Assembly: GCA_966211795.1 (NCBI GenBank)
Contig: CBIHNW010000008.1
Span: forward strand, 130,221 to 194,220
Origin: 21-14-0-10-47-8 sp966211795
GTDB taxonomy: Bacteria > Bdellovibrionota > Bdellovibrionia > Bdellovibrionales > Bdellovibrionaceae
Length of the DNA: 64,000 nucleotides
Direction of reading: 5' to 3'
The notes under the pieces are model-generated. The model saw nothing but the letters and a program-made list of their open reading frames with translations, had not been told where the DNA came from and made no database searches. The position numbers and the translations under genes are program-made. This document shows positions 53,484 through 62,224 of the stretch, one piece after another. The stretch's first letter is position 1. Each line of letters opens with the position of its first letter.

Positions 53484-54200
53484 TTACTTCTTTTGCTTCA
53501 TCTTGATGAAGATATAAATCGCCATGCCGGCCAGAAGAACGGCGACCCCTAACATCATCATCTTCGTTCGTTGGCCTTGCGAGTTGGCGCCACCGGCTTG
53601 GCCCTCTTGCATGCTCATGTCTCCGGGCATGGCGGTGCCGATCGGGGCACCCAAGGTCTCGCCGCCGGGGCGAAGCGAGCCGGCCTGCGGATTGTCCAAA
53701 AGATTTTTGCTCGCGATCACGCGCAGACTTTGGATGGATTTGAAAAAGTCCTGGCTGTACTTGGTGTAGAAATTTTTATGCGCACTGTAGGTCACCAGAA
53801 TCGCGATGCGATCTTTGATGGTTGCCAAGTAGCGCGTGAAATAATTCGGAACTTCGCTTCCCAAATGCAAGCCATCGATCCAGACCTGATCATTGATCTT
53901 AACCTGCTTTGGGGGATAGATGACCCGCGAGCCAGCCGGTTTCCCCGGGGCATTTTGAATTGTCGCCAAGTGCTGAGTATAAGCGTCAAAGGAGTCGGTG
54001 GGGCCCACTTCTTTGGCAGTGAGGATGATGATAGCCTCTTTGGATTCGTTATTCGACTGGCTTCGGCACACCCATTCGGTGTGTTCCAGGTTGCAGGACC
54101 AAGTGTCGGGAAGCTCGAAGGCCACGTAAGCGTTGCGAAAAACTTTTGCTTCCAAGGTCAAAGTGGTTAAGATAACCCCTAAGGCGGCCCAGATTTTCAT
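53484..54200 (-). CDS. Secreted protein with C-terminal membrane anchor
   Basis: 238 residues from ATG 54200 (AGGAGA SD). N-terminal signal (MKIWAALGVILTTLTLEA), a ~150-residue domain with two cysteines (WSCNLE, WVCRSQ), a Gly/Pro/Met linker and a C-terminal transmembrane helix (MMMLGVAVLLAGMAIYIFI) ending KMKQKK. Topology would be N-out with a short basic cytosolic tail. Family not recognised. Confidence 0.6.
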   Translation of the reverse strand: MKIWAALGVILTTLTLEAKVFRNAYVAFELPDTWSCNLEHTEWVCRSQSNNESKEAIIILTAKEVGPTDSFDAYTQHLATIQNAPGKPAGSRVIYPPKQVKINDQVWIDGLHLGSEVPNYFTRYLATIKDRIAILVTYSAHKNFYTKYSQDFFKSIQSLRVIASKNLLDNPQAGSLRPGGETLGAPIGTAMPGDMSMQEGQAGGANSQGQRTKMMMLGVAVLLAGMAIYIFIKMKQKK

Positions 54201-54337
54201 TGGTTCTCCTGTTTTCAAGCACGTTTTCAAAACGCTTCTTTGAGGATAGGAGAAACAATCCGAGAAAACAAGGACCACCATAATCGGTCGCGCGGAATTG
54301 GATCTGAATTAGAGCGGAATTGGATTGGGTGAAACTT

Positions 54338-55243
54338 ATGATGAACTTGTATCAGCTTCAGTCTTTTGTCACGGTGATCAGTGAAGGAAGCATGACGGGG
54401 GCAGCGGACAAGTTGTTCCTCACTCAGCCCGCCATCAGCCAGCAGATTCGCAATCTCGAAGAAGACCTTGGGGTTGACCTCTTGGTTCGCGGTGTGCGCC
54501 AGATCAAGCCGACTTTGCAAGGCGAGGTCCTGTTTGATTACGCCAAACGAATTTTGCAGCTCTCGCAACAAGCCGAGGTCGCGGTCAAAGCGATGGGCGC
54601 CGAGCTTCAGGGGCAATTGCGAGTCGGAACTTTGGATTCGATCGGCGTGCAGCTGATGAGTCCGATCGTCAGCCGTTTGTTGAAACATAATCCCGAACTG
54701 AATATCAAAATCGAATACGGCAAAGGCGACGAGCTGATTCGCCGATTCAATCAGGACGAACTGGACCTTTTGATCTTGCCGCAGGTCGAGCACGAATTTT
54801 CGCAGAAGCTGGCCGAGTCCGAGAAGAAATTCCTGTTCAAAGAAGAGATGTGGTTGGTCGGCACCGGCAAGGACAGCGACATGCCAAAACAAATTGATGT
54901 TGGCGAATACGTGCGCTATCCGATCATTTTATTTACCGGTGAATATCCAAACTTCAATCAGACTTTGCAAAAGAAATTGGATGAAGCCAAAGTTGAGCTC
55001 TCACCCACTTTCGAATCGACCAACGTGGGAACTCTGAAGCGCGTGATCGAATCCGGTTTGGGTTGGGGATTCTTGCCATCACTGGCAATCAAAAAGCAGG
55101 TCCGCATGGGCCGCTTGAATCATGTCTTGACCCGCGGATTTGATTACTCGGTTGAATTCTTCTTCTACTCGAAGAAAAACCCGGAACTGAAGAGTATCAC
55201 TGAAGTTTTCTACCAAGCACTGCTTCAGCAAGAGCGCGCTTAG
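54338..55243 (+). CDS. LysR-family transcriptional regulator
   Basis: 301 residues, HTH (MNLYQLQSFVTVISEGSMTGAADKLFLTQPAISQQIRNLEEDLG) and LysR substrate-binding domain. The GGGTG before ATG 54338 supports the start. It is divergent from the membrane-anchored secreted protein with 137 bases between, and convergent with CapA. Its target and effector cannot be told. The gene is intact and of normal length. Confidence 0.88.
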   Translation: MMNLYQLQSFVTVISEGSMTGAADKLFLTQPAISQQIRNLEEDLGVDLLVRGVRQIKPTLQGEVLFDYAKRILQLSQQAEVAVKAMGAELQGQLRVGTLDSIGVQLMSPIVSRLLKHNPELNIKIEYGKGDELIRRFNQDELDLLILPQVEHEFSQKLAESEKKFLFKEEMWLVGTGKDSDMPKQIDVGEYVRYPIILFTGEYPNFNQTLQKKLDEAKVELSPTFESTNVGTLKRVIESGLGWGFLPSLAIKKQVRMGRLNHVLTRGFDYSVEFFFYSKKNPELKSITEVFYQALLQQERA

Positions 55244-55251
55244 TTGAAAAT

Positions 55252-56340
55252 TTAAGGTGTCAGGTGTCCGTCTTCGCTAAAGCGGGGGCTTGAGCTTGGA
55301 AAGTCATTGGCCGAGACTTGCTCGATCAGGTGCAGGGCTCGCTGTTTGGCATCGTGAACGGTGCCGCGCTGACGATCCTGAATAAAAGAGATCAGCTGAC
55401 CCTGCGCAAAGCGACCCTCGCGGTCGATCTGAACATTGATCAAAGGCGCGATGCCCGCAATTCCGGACACATCAATGCCGGCACCGGTGGCAAAATTTCC
55501 GAGACTGTAGATCACTAGGCGATCTCGATACACTTCAAGACCACGGGGCACATGGGGACCGTGCATGACGATCAGGTCCGCGCCCGCATCGACGGCGGCG
55601 CGGGCGAAAGCGATCGAGTTGCCGCGGTTTTCTCCGAGGTAAATTTCATTTCGATTGGGCGTATTTTGCGCCCCGGGCCCTTCGGCACCGACGTGCGCAG
55701 AGACGATGACCACGTCGAATTTCTTTTTCAAACCCGAAATTTCAGCCAGGGTTCGCTCGGGCTGAGTGATGCTTCGAGACCCCGGATAAAAATCGGTCGC
55801 GATCAAAGCAATCGAAGTGCCGCGGACACTGAATTTGGCAACACCGCCATCTTTGGCAGACCACTGAATCCCGGCCAGCGAAAGGACATCTTTGGTCGAC
55901 TGCAGGCCCGCTTGCCCGAAATCTTTGGCGTGATTGTTGGCCAGACTGACGACATTGAATTTGGCCTCGGTCAAACGCTCGACATAGGTGACCGGAGTTT
56001 TAAAGAGGTAGCGTTTGGGTCCCGTTGCTTTGCCATCCGGTTGCGGCGGCCCATCGAAGAGCGTGCCCTCGAAATTTCCAAAGCGAATATCCGATTCCTG
56101 CATGTCAGGAGCGACCGCACGAAACAAGGACTTGCCTTGATCAGCCGGCAAAAGATTCGAGGGAAAGGTGGTTCCCATCATGATATCGCCAACCGCCGAG
56201 ATGGTGATCAGGTCCGGAACCTGAGCTTGCGCCGACGAGGATCCGGCAAGTGACGTCACCACAACCACGGTGAGCGCTGCAAAGGCAAGCTTTGTGGAAG
56301 GCGAAAGGTGGCTCAACTGGCGCAAGAAGATGTTTTGCAT
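55252..56340 (-). CDS. CapA/PgsA-family metallophosphatase-like protein
   Basis: 362 residues. An N-terminal hydrophobic segment (FAALTVVVVTSLAGSSSAQAQ) may be a signal or an anchor. The metallophosphatase-like motifs are GDIMMG, GNFEGTL, SLANNHAKDFG, VSAHVGAEGP and HGPHVPRG. CapA proteins work in poly-gamma-glutamate capsule synthesis; without the rest of cap/pgs genes a role in capsule is not shown, and a cell-wall hydrolase-like role is possible. Confidence 0.83.
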   Translation of the reverse strand: MQNIFLRQLSHLSPSTKLAFAALTVVVVTSLAGSSSAQAQVPDLITISAVGDIMMGTTFPSNLLPADQGKSLFRAVAPDMQESDIRFGNFEGTLFDGPPQPDGKATGPKRYLFKTPVTYVERLTEAKFNVVSLANNHAKDFGQAGLQSTKDVLSLAGIQWSAKDGGVAKFSVRGTSIALIATDFYPGSRSITQPERTLAEISGLKKKFDVVIVSAHVGAEGPGAQNTPNRNEIYLGENRGNSIAFARAAVDAGADLIVMHGPHVPRGLEVYRDRLVIYSLGNFATGAGIDVSGIAGIAPLINVQIDREGRFAQGQLISFIQDRQRGTVHDAKQRALHLIEQVSANDFPSSSPRFSEDGHLTP

Positions 56341-56535
56341 TCAGACAGTTCTAGTCGATTCGAAGGCCGGTCACAGCTGTGAGATTTTAGACAGGTAAAG
56401 AAAGCTCTGCAGAATTTACTGTCTATTTATGTGGAGCTCTCCATTCGATCTCTTTGGGGATCTCCATTCGATCTGGTCGGACGTTCAAGATGGCCTTGAA
56501 TTGGAACGCGCCTGGGTTGTCTTCACGCACTCAGA

Positions 56536-56595
56536 TTCTTGTCGACAGATCCGTAGACAAGTCTTGTAGACGAATCAGTAGACAAGAAAGTGAGG
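56536..56595. repeat. 60-bp palindromic repeat, second copy
   Basis: Matches 46693-46752 at 54 of 60 positions without gaps. Two palindromic halves of GTAGACAAG-CTTGT form. It lies in the 400-bp gap 56341-56740 between capA and ppsR, next to an HNH-like palindrome (56690). The gap also has a direct repeat of CTCCATTCGATCT at about 56436-56448 and 56463-56475. No gene is seen in the gap. Confidence 0.7.
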
Positions 56596-56689
56596 ATTTG
56601 GCGGCGGCGGTGTTCGGTTGTTTCCGAGGTCGGTTCTAGGTCGGTTTTAAATTGCGTCATTTCACAAAAATGGGGAGTCAAGAGCGGCT

Positions 56690-56709
56690 CCACTTCCAGA
56701 TGGAAGTGG
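56690..56709 (+). pseudogene. Isolated HNH-family 3'-end fragment
   Basis: CCACTTCCA-GA-TGGAAGTGG, perfect 9-bp arms; the codons read STSRWKW, comparable with CTSTWKL of the HNH gene. No flanking gene remnant can be followed further, so this is a weak call. Confidence 0.3.
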
Positions 56710-56740
56710 CTTTGGAAGCCACCCCTCCAAACGCGCGGCT

Positions 56741-57577
56741 TTAAAAAATCGCGGAATCTGGCCAGCCCATGCGAGCCGCGACAATTCTCGTGATCTCGGT
56801 CGCAGTTTCTTCGAGTGCGCGCTCGGTGACGTTGAAGACTGGCCACTTTTTGTTTTGTTTGAAGATTGAGTGGGCGTATTCGATCTCTTTGACGATGTGT
56901 GAGAGCGATGCGTATTCGCCGCCCGGGTCTTGGCCGAATTTTTCGAGGCGGTTTTTGCGAATGCGTTGCAGGCTTTCGATATCGATGATCAAGCCCACGA
57001 TCTTGCGTTGATCGACCTGGAAAAGTTGCTCGGGCAAGGGCGTGTTCAGCACGAGCGGGATGTTGGCGACCTTCCAGCCTTTGTGGCTCAGAAAAATCGA
57101 CAGCGGAGTCTTTGACGTGCGGCTGATGCCAACCAGAATGATGTCGGCTTTATCAAGCTCCGAGAAAGTTTTTCCGTCGTCATGCTTGACCGTGTACTCG
57201 ATCGCTTCGATGCGTTTGAAGTAGCGCTCATCCACGGTGCGAAGCAAGCCGGCTTGCAAAGGATGATTGGCAACGCCGAAATAGGTATCCAGGGTTTGTA
57301 GAACCGGGCCTAGCAGGTCGATGCAGGGAATCGCTTTTTGGTTGGCCATTTCGAAAATTTTGTTTCGCAGCTGCAGGCTCACCACCGTGTAGACGATGAT
57401 GCCTTTGCGTTCAAAGCACTCTTCCACCAGCGGCAAAGCTTGCGCTTCGGTGCGGATGTTTTTGCAACGGACCAGCTGAATGTCTTTATCGGGATACTGA
57501 ACCAAGGCGGCGCGGATCATCGTCGCCGCCGTTTCGCCGGTTCCGTCCGAGATGATGTAGATCACGCCTGCGTCCAT
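56741..57577 (-). CDS. ppsR: PEP synthetase/PPDK regulatory kinase-pyrophosphorylase (PpsR-type, DUF299)
   Basis: 278 residues. DUF299 fold with the P-loop-like GISRTSKTPLSIFLSHKGWKVANIPLV and the N-terminal ISDGTGETA. These bifunctional enzymes inactivate PEP synthetase or pyruvate phosphate dikinase by ADP-dependent threonine phosphorylation and reverse it with Pi. The start overlaps the upstream stop (TGATG), so it is third or fourth in a minus-strand operon with nrdR-nusB. Confidence 0.93.
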   Translation of the reverse strand: MDAGVIYIISDGTGETAATMIRAALVQYPDKDIQLVRCKNIRTEAQALPLVEECFERKGIIVYTVVSLQLRNKIFEMANQKAIPCIDLLGPVLQTLDTYFGVANHPLQAGLLRTVDERYFKRIEAIEYTVKHDDGKTFSELDKADIILVGISRTSKTPLSIFLSHKGWKVANIPLVLNTPLPEQLFQVDQRKIVGLIIDIESLQRIRKNRLEKFGQDPGGEYASLSHIVKEIEYAHSIFKQNKKWPVFNVTERALEETATEITRIVAARMGWPDSAIF

Positions 57578-58140
57578 CAGTAATCACCCAGCAACATCAG
57601 GATCTCACGCTGGATGCGCTCGACATGCGGTTTGAGCCATGGATCGGCGAGCGTCGAGGTCACCATGAAGATGTAATCCGGATGCGGTTTGAAGATCAGG
57701 GCTTGGCCCTTTTCGCTGCGAAGAACCTGCAGGTCCATCAGCTGCGAAAAGATCTCACGCGAATGCACGCGGCGGACTTCGATTAAAGTCATGTCGGGAA
57801 ATTTAAACGGCACTTGGATCTCGACGCCCTTCAAGGGAAAGAATTCGCCACGATCAAAGCCGGCCGTGGCTTTCCACTCGGCGCCGGTTCGTTGAAACAA
57901 AAGACCCGAATCGAAATACACCGAAAGTTTCGAGAACAACATCGGCGCGCGTTCCGACAGAAGGCTTGAGAGACCCACGCCCATGCTGTCGACCTGGGTG
58001 AGGTCGGTCAGCACGTGAAATGATTTATCGGCGACCGGGGCTTTGGGTTCGCGCAAAGGTTCTTTCTCGAGAAGATTTTCGAGCTGTTTTTGCAGGATTT
58101 GGACCTGGTTGAAAAAAAGTCGGCTCAGTCTATTTTCCAT
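57577..58140 (-). CDS. Unknown cytosolic protein in nrdR-nusB-ppsR operon
   Basis: 187 residues, no signal peptide or membrane segment. The N-terminus is a coiled-coil-like helix (LSRLFFNQVQILQKQLENLLEKE), then a mixed fold with VHVLTD-, FSKLSVYFDSGLLFQR, VPFKFPDMTLIEVRR segments suggesting a GAF/PAS-like beta-sheet, but this is not a confirmed match. It overlaps its neighbours by 1 and 11 bases, so it is strictly coupled to ppsR. Confidence 0.6.
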   Translation of the reverse strand: MENRLSRLFFNQVQILQKQLENLLEKEPLREPKAPVADKSFHVLTDLTQVDSMGVGLSSLLSERAPMLFSKLSVYFDSGLLFQRTGAEWKATAGFDRGEFFPLKGVEIQVPFKFPDMTLIEVRRVHSREIFSQLMDLQVLRSEKGQALIFKPHPDYIFMVTSTLADPWLKPHVERIQREILMLLGDY

Positions 58141-58606
58141 TTGGCACCTCTTCGATCAGGCTGACGTTGTCATCGCCGCCCAGACGTTTCCACAGCTTGG
58201 CGATGTCGGCTTTGGACTGGCCCTCGGGAAGAAAGATTCGCAAGCTGGGAGAGTTCATTTTTTTCCATTTTTCGATCGCGGTCTTGAGCCAAGTCTCGAC
58301 ATCTTCGCTGCCACGAATGATCATCACCCAGCGATTGGGAAGATTTCGCGAAGATAAAATCATCAAGGCGTCGGCATCGGGTGCGGGGATAAAGTCATAG
58401 CCCTTTTCGCCCTCGAGCGCGCAGGATTTTAAAATTTCGAGCAGGTCGGTCGATAAGACCTTGCTTTGATGCTGAACGGATTTGGCGATTTGAAAATTCA
58501 GATACCAATCGATCTTCTGCACCAGCCGCGACTTTTTTCTCTCCGGAACAATCCAGAGATCGGCTCCGGCGGAAAAGGCTTGCGGATCGACCGTCATGGC
58601 AGCCAT
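58130..58606 (-). CDS. Unknown protein in nrdR-nusB-ppsR operon
   Basis: 158 residues from ATG 58606 (MAAMTVDPQAF), 4 bases past the nusB stop; the alternative at 58597 omits three residues. No signal, no known domain; contains a W-rich segment (DLWIVPERKKSRLVQKIDWYLNF) and a DxDALMILSS stretch. It overlaps the next gene by 11 bases. Coupling to nusB suggests a role in growth/transcription control, as inference. Confidence 0.6.
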   Translation of the reverse strand: MAAMTVDPQAFSAGADLWIVPERKKSRLVQKIDWYLNFQIAKSVQHQSKVLSTDLLEILKSCALEGEKGYDFIPAPDADALMILSSRNLPNRWVMIIRGSEDVETWLKTAIEKWKKMNSPSLRIFLPEGQSKADIAKLWKRLGGDDNVSLIEEVPNGK

Positions 58607-58610
58607 GCTT

Positions 58611-59006
58611 TTAGGATTCCCTGGCCAGTTGATCGAGCAGGCCATTCACAAAGCTGGAAGATTCGGCCGTGCCGTATTTTTTCGCCAGCTCGACCGCTTC
58701 GTTGATCACGATGTTTGGCTTCAAGGCATCCGGCATCACGCGCATTTCAAAAGCCGCCATTCGCAGAATATTGCGATCGACGATCGCCATGCGCGAGATT
58801 TTCCAGTGTGAGCTCACGCCTTGGATCAGGGCATCGATTTTCTCGGCGTTGCTTTTCACTCCGTTGATCAACAGATCGGCGTAATCGATGACGTCCTGGG
58901 AAAAAGATTGCTCGAAGACCTCGAGAAATTCGGCGTATTCAATTTGCGGTGCAAATTCAATTTGGAACAGGATCTGGAGTGCGAGTTCTCGGGACTGATG
59001 GCGCAT
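58611..59006 (-). CDS. nusB: Transcription antitermination factor NusB
   Basis: 131 residues. RRESRELALQILFQ-type N-terminus (MRHQSRELALQILFQIEF) and the conserved NIVINEAVELAKKYGTAESSSFVNGLLDQLA. NusB with NusE binds boxA RNA in rRNA leaders. It overlaps nrdR by 50 bases. Confidence 0.95.
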   Translation of the reverse strand: MRHQSRELALQILFQIEFAPQIEYAEFLEVFEQSFSQDVIDYADLLINGVKSNAEKIDALIQGVSSHWKISRMAIVDRNILRMAAFEMRVMPDALKPNIVINEAVELAKKYGTAESSSFVNGLLDQLARES

Positions 59007-59520
59007 CTTCTGCGGGCCTTTCCGGTGTCAGTGTTGAAGTCAGGGACAGTTGCGTTGGATCCACGACGTCCATGTTCTCTTGGCCTTCCAGGGTTTCGAC
59101 GAACTCTTGCACATCTTTGAAGGTTCGGTAAACGCTGGCGAAGCGAACATAGGCGACGTCATCCAGCAGTCTAAGCTCCATCATCACTTTTTGTCCAATC
59201 AAACGAGCTGGAATTTCTTTCTCTCCGCGTCCCAAAACCCATGTCGAGATGCGATCCAAAACCGCTTCCAGCTGACCCTGGCTGATCGGTCGCTTTTGGC
59301 AGGCGGCCTGCAGCCCCTTGAAGATTTTCTCTTTGCTGAAAGGTTCGCGGCGTCCGTCTTTTTTGACGATCATCGGAAAATTCAAATTCAAAGTTTCAAC
59401 CGTGGAAAAGCGGGACTTGCACTTGAGGCATTCACGACGACGGCGAATCATTTCGCCTTCTTTTTGTTCGCGAGTGTCGAGCACCCGGTCTTCGTTATGT
59501 CCGCAGTAAGGGCATTTCAT
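58957..59520 (-). CDS. nrdR: Ribonucleotide reductase repressor NrdR, C-terminally extended
   Basis: 187 residues. Zinc ribbon CPYCG..CLKC, RRRRECLKCKSRFSTVE, and the ATP-cone (VKKDGRREPFSKEKIFKGL). NrdR normally ends near residue 150; here about 35 extra residues (PTQLSLTSTLTPERP..) extend it over the nusB start. ATG 59520 gives the family's invariant MKCPYC start. First gene of the operon; no NrdR box was identified in the 121 bases before it. Confidence 0.95.
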   Translation of the reverse strand: MKCPYCGHNEDRVLDTREQKEGEMIRRRRECLKCKSRFSTVETLNLNFPMIVKKDGRREPFSKEKIFKGLQAACQKRPISQGQLEAVLDRISTWVLGRGEKEIPARLIGQKVMMELRLLDDVAYVRFASVYRTFKDVQEFVETLEGQENMDVVDPTQLSLTSTLTPERPAEDAPSVPRTRTPDPVPN

Positions 59521-59641
59521 TCGTTTTTCCGCTCGCTTCTTCGACGAAAGTCCAGAGAGATTGCTCTCTTTACGGTAGCGAGAGTCCTAACACAGGGTCA
59601 AGCGCGTTGACCCAAGGTGTTTTTCGCGCTAAGTCATAGAG

Positions 59642-60274
59642 ATGGGAAAAATCAGTTTTTTCACTCTGGTGGGCGTTGCTCTTCTCTCTCAATTGACATG
59701 GGCCGAAGCGCCGAAGGTCGGTCGTCGGGCGGCGGCGAAATACTTTTCAGATTCACCTCCACCCAGTCGTGAAGTTGCATCTTCGGATAGCAAATCCAGC
59801 GGCGATGGTTTGTTGATGTTGCACATTGGTGGTTACTCTTCGAGCACGTCCTACGCGTGGAAAGATTCAACCAAGCGCACGGGTGTCGGTCAGGCGACAT
59901 ACGGAGTGACGTACTTGCTGGATCAGTGGGGCGGCATGGATGTGAATCTGCGCTTTGATTTCAACGAATTCAAAATCGATGACGAGCGTGCCTCGAAACT
60001 GAGCGTGCTTCCGCTCTTGACTTTTCCGCGGGCGGAAACCAAATTCCCTCTTTATTTCGGATTTGGTGCCGGGGCGGGGGTGTTTTTCACTCAGCTGCAG
60101 GACGAATCGAATCTGTCATTGGATTATCAGTTGGTGTTGGGCGCTCGCTTTCTGGATCTTTACCAAAACCTGGGCGCTTTCGTCGAGTTCGGTATGAAAA
60201 ATCATCTGCACATTTTATCTGACGGCCAATTCAACGGCATGCCTTTGTCGGGCGGCGTGGCCTTTACATTTTGA
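59642..60274 (+). CDS. Outer-membrane beta-barrel protein
   Basis: 210 residues, signal peptide MGKISFFTLVGVALLSQLTWA, a Pro/Ser-rich passage, then eight or so alternating amphipathic strands (GLLMLHIGGYSSS, YGVTYLLDQW, YFGFGAGAGVFF, YQLVLGARFL) ending in Phe, the usual BAM signal. TGATG overlap with the methyltransferase. Porin-like small barrel; substrate unknown. Confidence 0.75.
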   Translation: MGKISFFTLVGVALLSQLTWAEAPKVGRRAAAKYFSDSPPPSREVASSDSKSSGDGLLMLHIGGYSSSTSYAWKDSTKRTGVGQATYGVTYLLDQWGGMDVNLRFDFNEFKIDDERASKLSVLPLLTFPRAETKFPLYFGFGAGAGVFFTQLQDESNLSLDYQLVLGARFLDLYQNLGAFVEFGMKNHLHILSDGQFNGMPLSGGVAFTF

Positions 60275-61485
60275 TGAAAACTCAAACTTTGCATCGCCAC
60301 ATGGTGGACGCGATCGTCGTGTCCCTGATCGAAATTTTCAAAGACCAGGTCTACGCCGACAAAGTGATCGGCAAGAATCTGAAAAATCAACGCAAATGGG
60401 GATCGCGCGATCGCCGCTTTTACGCCGAGCAGGTTTACGACTGTGTTCGTTGGTGGCGACAGTACTGGTTTCTTCTCGGCGAAGAGCCGAGCTTCGAGCC
60501 TCGTCGCGTGCTTCGCCTGTGGGGCATTCATCAGCTGCGAAAAGGGCAGGCACTTCCGGATTGGTCCGAACTGCAGGGCCTGGCCTTGTCGGCTTCGCGA
60601 TTGGAAGAGCTTGAAAGAAACCGCGTGATCCGCGAATCCATTCCGGATTGGCTGGACGAAAAAGGTTCGCGTGAATTGGGCGGGCGCTGGGATTCGATCG
60701 TCCGTTCTTTGAATGAAGCGGCACCCGTGGATCTGCGCGTGAATTCTTTGAAAGCCACCGTGCCGCAAGTGCAGCTGGAGTTGCAAAAAGAAGAAATCAT
60801 CACCGATCCCGTCGATGATGTCGAGACGGCACTGTCACTGGAAGGCCGCAAAAATGTGTTCATCACCAAATCTTTTCTGGCCGGACATTTCGAAGTGCAA
60901 GACCGCGCCTCGCAACTGGTCGCGCCCTTTCTGAAAGTCGAACCCGGTCTTCGCGTGATCGACGCCTGTGCCGGTGCGGGTGGCAAGTCCTTGCACATCG
61001 CCGCCTTGATGAAGAACAAAGGCAAGCTCATCTCGATGGACATTCACGAATGGAAATTGAAAGAGCTTCGCACGCGCGCCACCCGAAACGGCATCGACAT
61101 CATCGAGGTCAAGCCGATCGAGGGCAGCAAGACGATCAAGCGTCTCGAGAAAACGGCGGACCGGGTGCTCCTGGACGTGCCGTGCTCGGGACTGGGCGTG
61201 CTTCGCCGGAATCCAGATTACAAATGGAAAATGAAGCCCGAAAGTTTCGCCGACATTCAGAAATTGCAGGCCGAGCTTCTGCGCGACTATTCGCAGATGA
61301 CCAAAGTCGGGGGCCGTCTGGTCTACGCGACGTGCAGCTTTTTTCCTTCCGAAAACGAACGGCAGGTCGAAAGCTTTTTGAAAGCGCAAGGCGATGCGTG
61401 GAAGCTTGAAGATCAGCTTCGTGTGGATCCTGATCAAGGTCGGGGTGACGGATTTTTCGCGGCCAGACTCTTACGAAAATCGTAA
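60274..61485 (+). CDS. RsmB/NOL1-NOP2-SUN-type RNA cytosine methyltransferase
   Basis: 403 residues. N-terminal helical (NusB-like) domain, then SAM-dependent methyltransferase with motif I DACAGAGGKS, motif IV DVPCSGLGVLRRNPDYKW (catalytic Cys) and motif VI YATCSFFPSEN. m5C methyltransferase of rRNA (RsmB) or tRNA; exact target not decided. It starts within the beta-barrel stop codon (TGATG). Confidence 0.88.
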   Translation: MKTQTLHRHMVDAIVVSLIEIFKDQVYADKVIGKNLKNQRKWGSRDRRFYAEQVYDCVRWWRQYWFLLGEEPSFEPRRVLRLWGIHQLRKGQALPDWSELQGLALSASRLEELERNRVIRESIPDWLDEKGSRELGGRWDSIVRSLNEAAPVDLRVNSLKATVPQVQLELQKEEIITDPVDDVETALSLEGRKNVFITKSFLAGHFEVQDRASQLVAPFLKVEPGLRVIDACAGAGGKSLHIAALMKNKGKLISMDIHEWKLKELRTRATRNGIDIIEVKPIEGSKTIKRLEKTADRVLLDVPCSGLGVLRRNPDYKWKMKPESFADIQKLQAELLRDYSQMTKVGGRLVYATCSFFPSENERQVESFLKAQGDAWKLEDQLRVDPDQGRGDGFFAARLLRKS

Positions 61486-61502
61486 ATAGCCGATCTATCA
61501 GT

Positions 61503-62066
61503 ATGAGATTTTTCGTTTTTGCTATTGTTAGCGTGGTGGTCGCGGTCGCAAAGGCCGGTGTGTACGCCGAGCTCAATGGATTTTATTCGACCGACGCTTT
61601 CACCACCGCAAAGACGGCAAATTATTCGAAGACCTATTACGCTTTAGATATCTACGCCAATCTGGAAAATAAAAATCAATTCTACGCGGGCTTTCACGTG
61701 GACCAAGTCGGTGCCACTGAAGAAGGAGCGCCGGGTTCAACGGTGACTTTGACCAGCCTGAATATGGGACCGATGGCGATGTGGTTGATGGACCGCAAGA
61801 AAATCTTCTCTTTGTCGGCCGGTTACAATCTTTTGGCTAACGGCAGTCTCAGCGTTACCGGCTCAAGTGCCGCGACTTTGACCGGCACCAGTTTGTGGGG
61901 AAGCTTAGGTGTGATGCCCGAAGTTGCCGAGAACTGGTTCGTGGGATTTCGCCTGACTTATTATTCTTTGGCTTATTCGAAGTCGACCGTGGGCTCGGCG
62001 GCCAGTGACGTGTCTTACTCTCGCAATCTGATTTATCCGACCTTCGCTCTGGCTTGGCGGTACTGA
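61503..62066 (+). CDS. Small outer-membrane beta-barrel protein
   Basis: 187 residues, signal peptide (MRFFVFAIVSVVVAVAKA), eight predicted strands of alternating residues (YYALDIYANLENKNQFYAGFHV, FVGFRLTYYSLAYSKS) ending WRY. No SD before the ATG; 17 bases after the methyltransferase. Function unknown. Confidence 0.7.
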   Translation: MRFFVFAIVSVVVAVAKAGVYAELNGFYSTDAFTTAKTANYSKTYYALDIYANLENKNQFYAGFHVDQVGATEEGAPGSTVTLTSLNMGPMAMWLMDRKKIFSLSAGYNLLANGSLSVTGSSAATLTGTSLWGSLGVMPEVAENWFVGFRLTYYSLAYSKSTVGSAASDVSYSRNLIYPTFALAWRY

Positions 62067-62224
62067 TTTTCGGCTCTTCGCTTGAAGATTCTCCCTGTCA
62101 CAAATTTTGTCACCTCACCAGATTTTAACTGAAGCGCTGCCTCTTGCGAAGGCAGTTGCGTTTAGGCTACAACCCCGGGCAGGGGCGCTTTGCCAATACT
62201 GGCGGGCCAAACAGGGGGTTTCGG

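Noticed and set aside
62100..62215. GC-rich leader that might be a riboswitch
   Set aside because: Checked for the c-di-GMP type GCAAAGCC/GNRA layout on both strands; not found, and no other class recognised.
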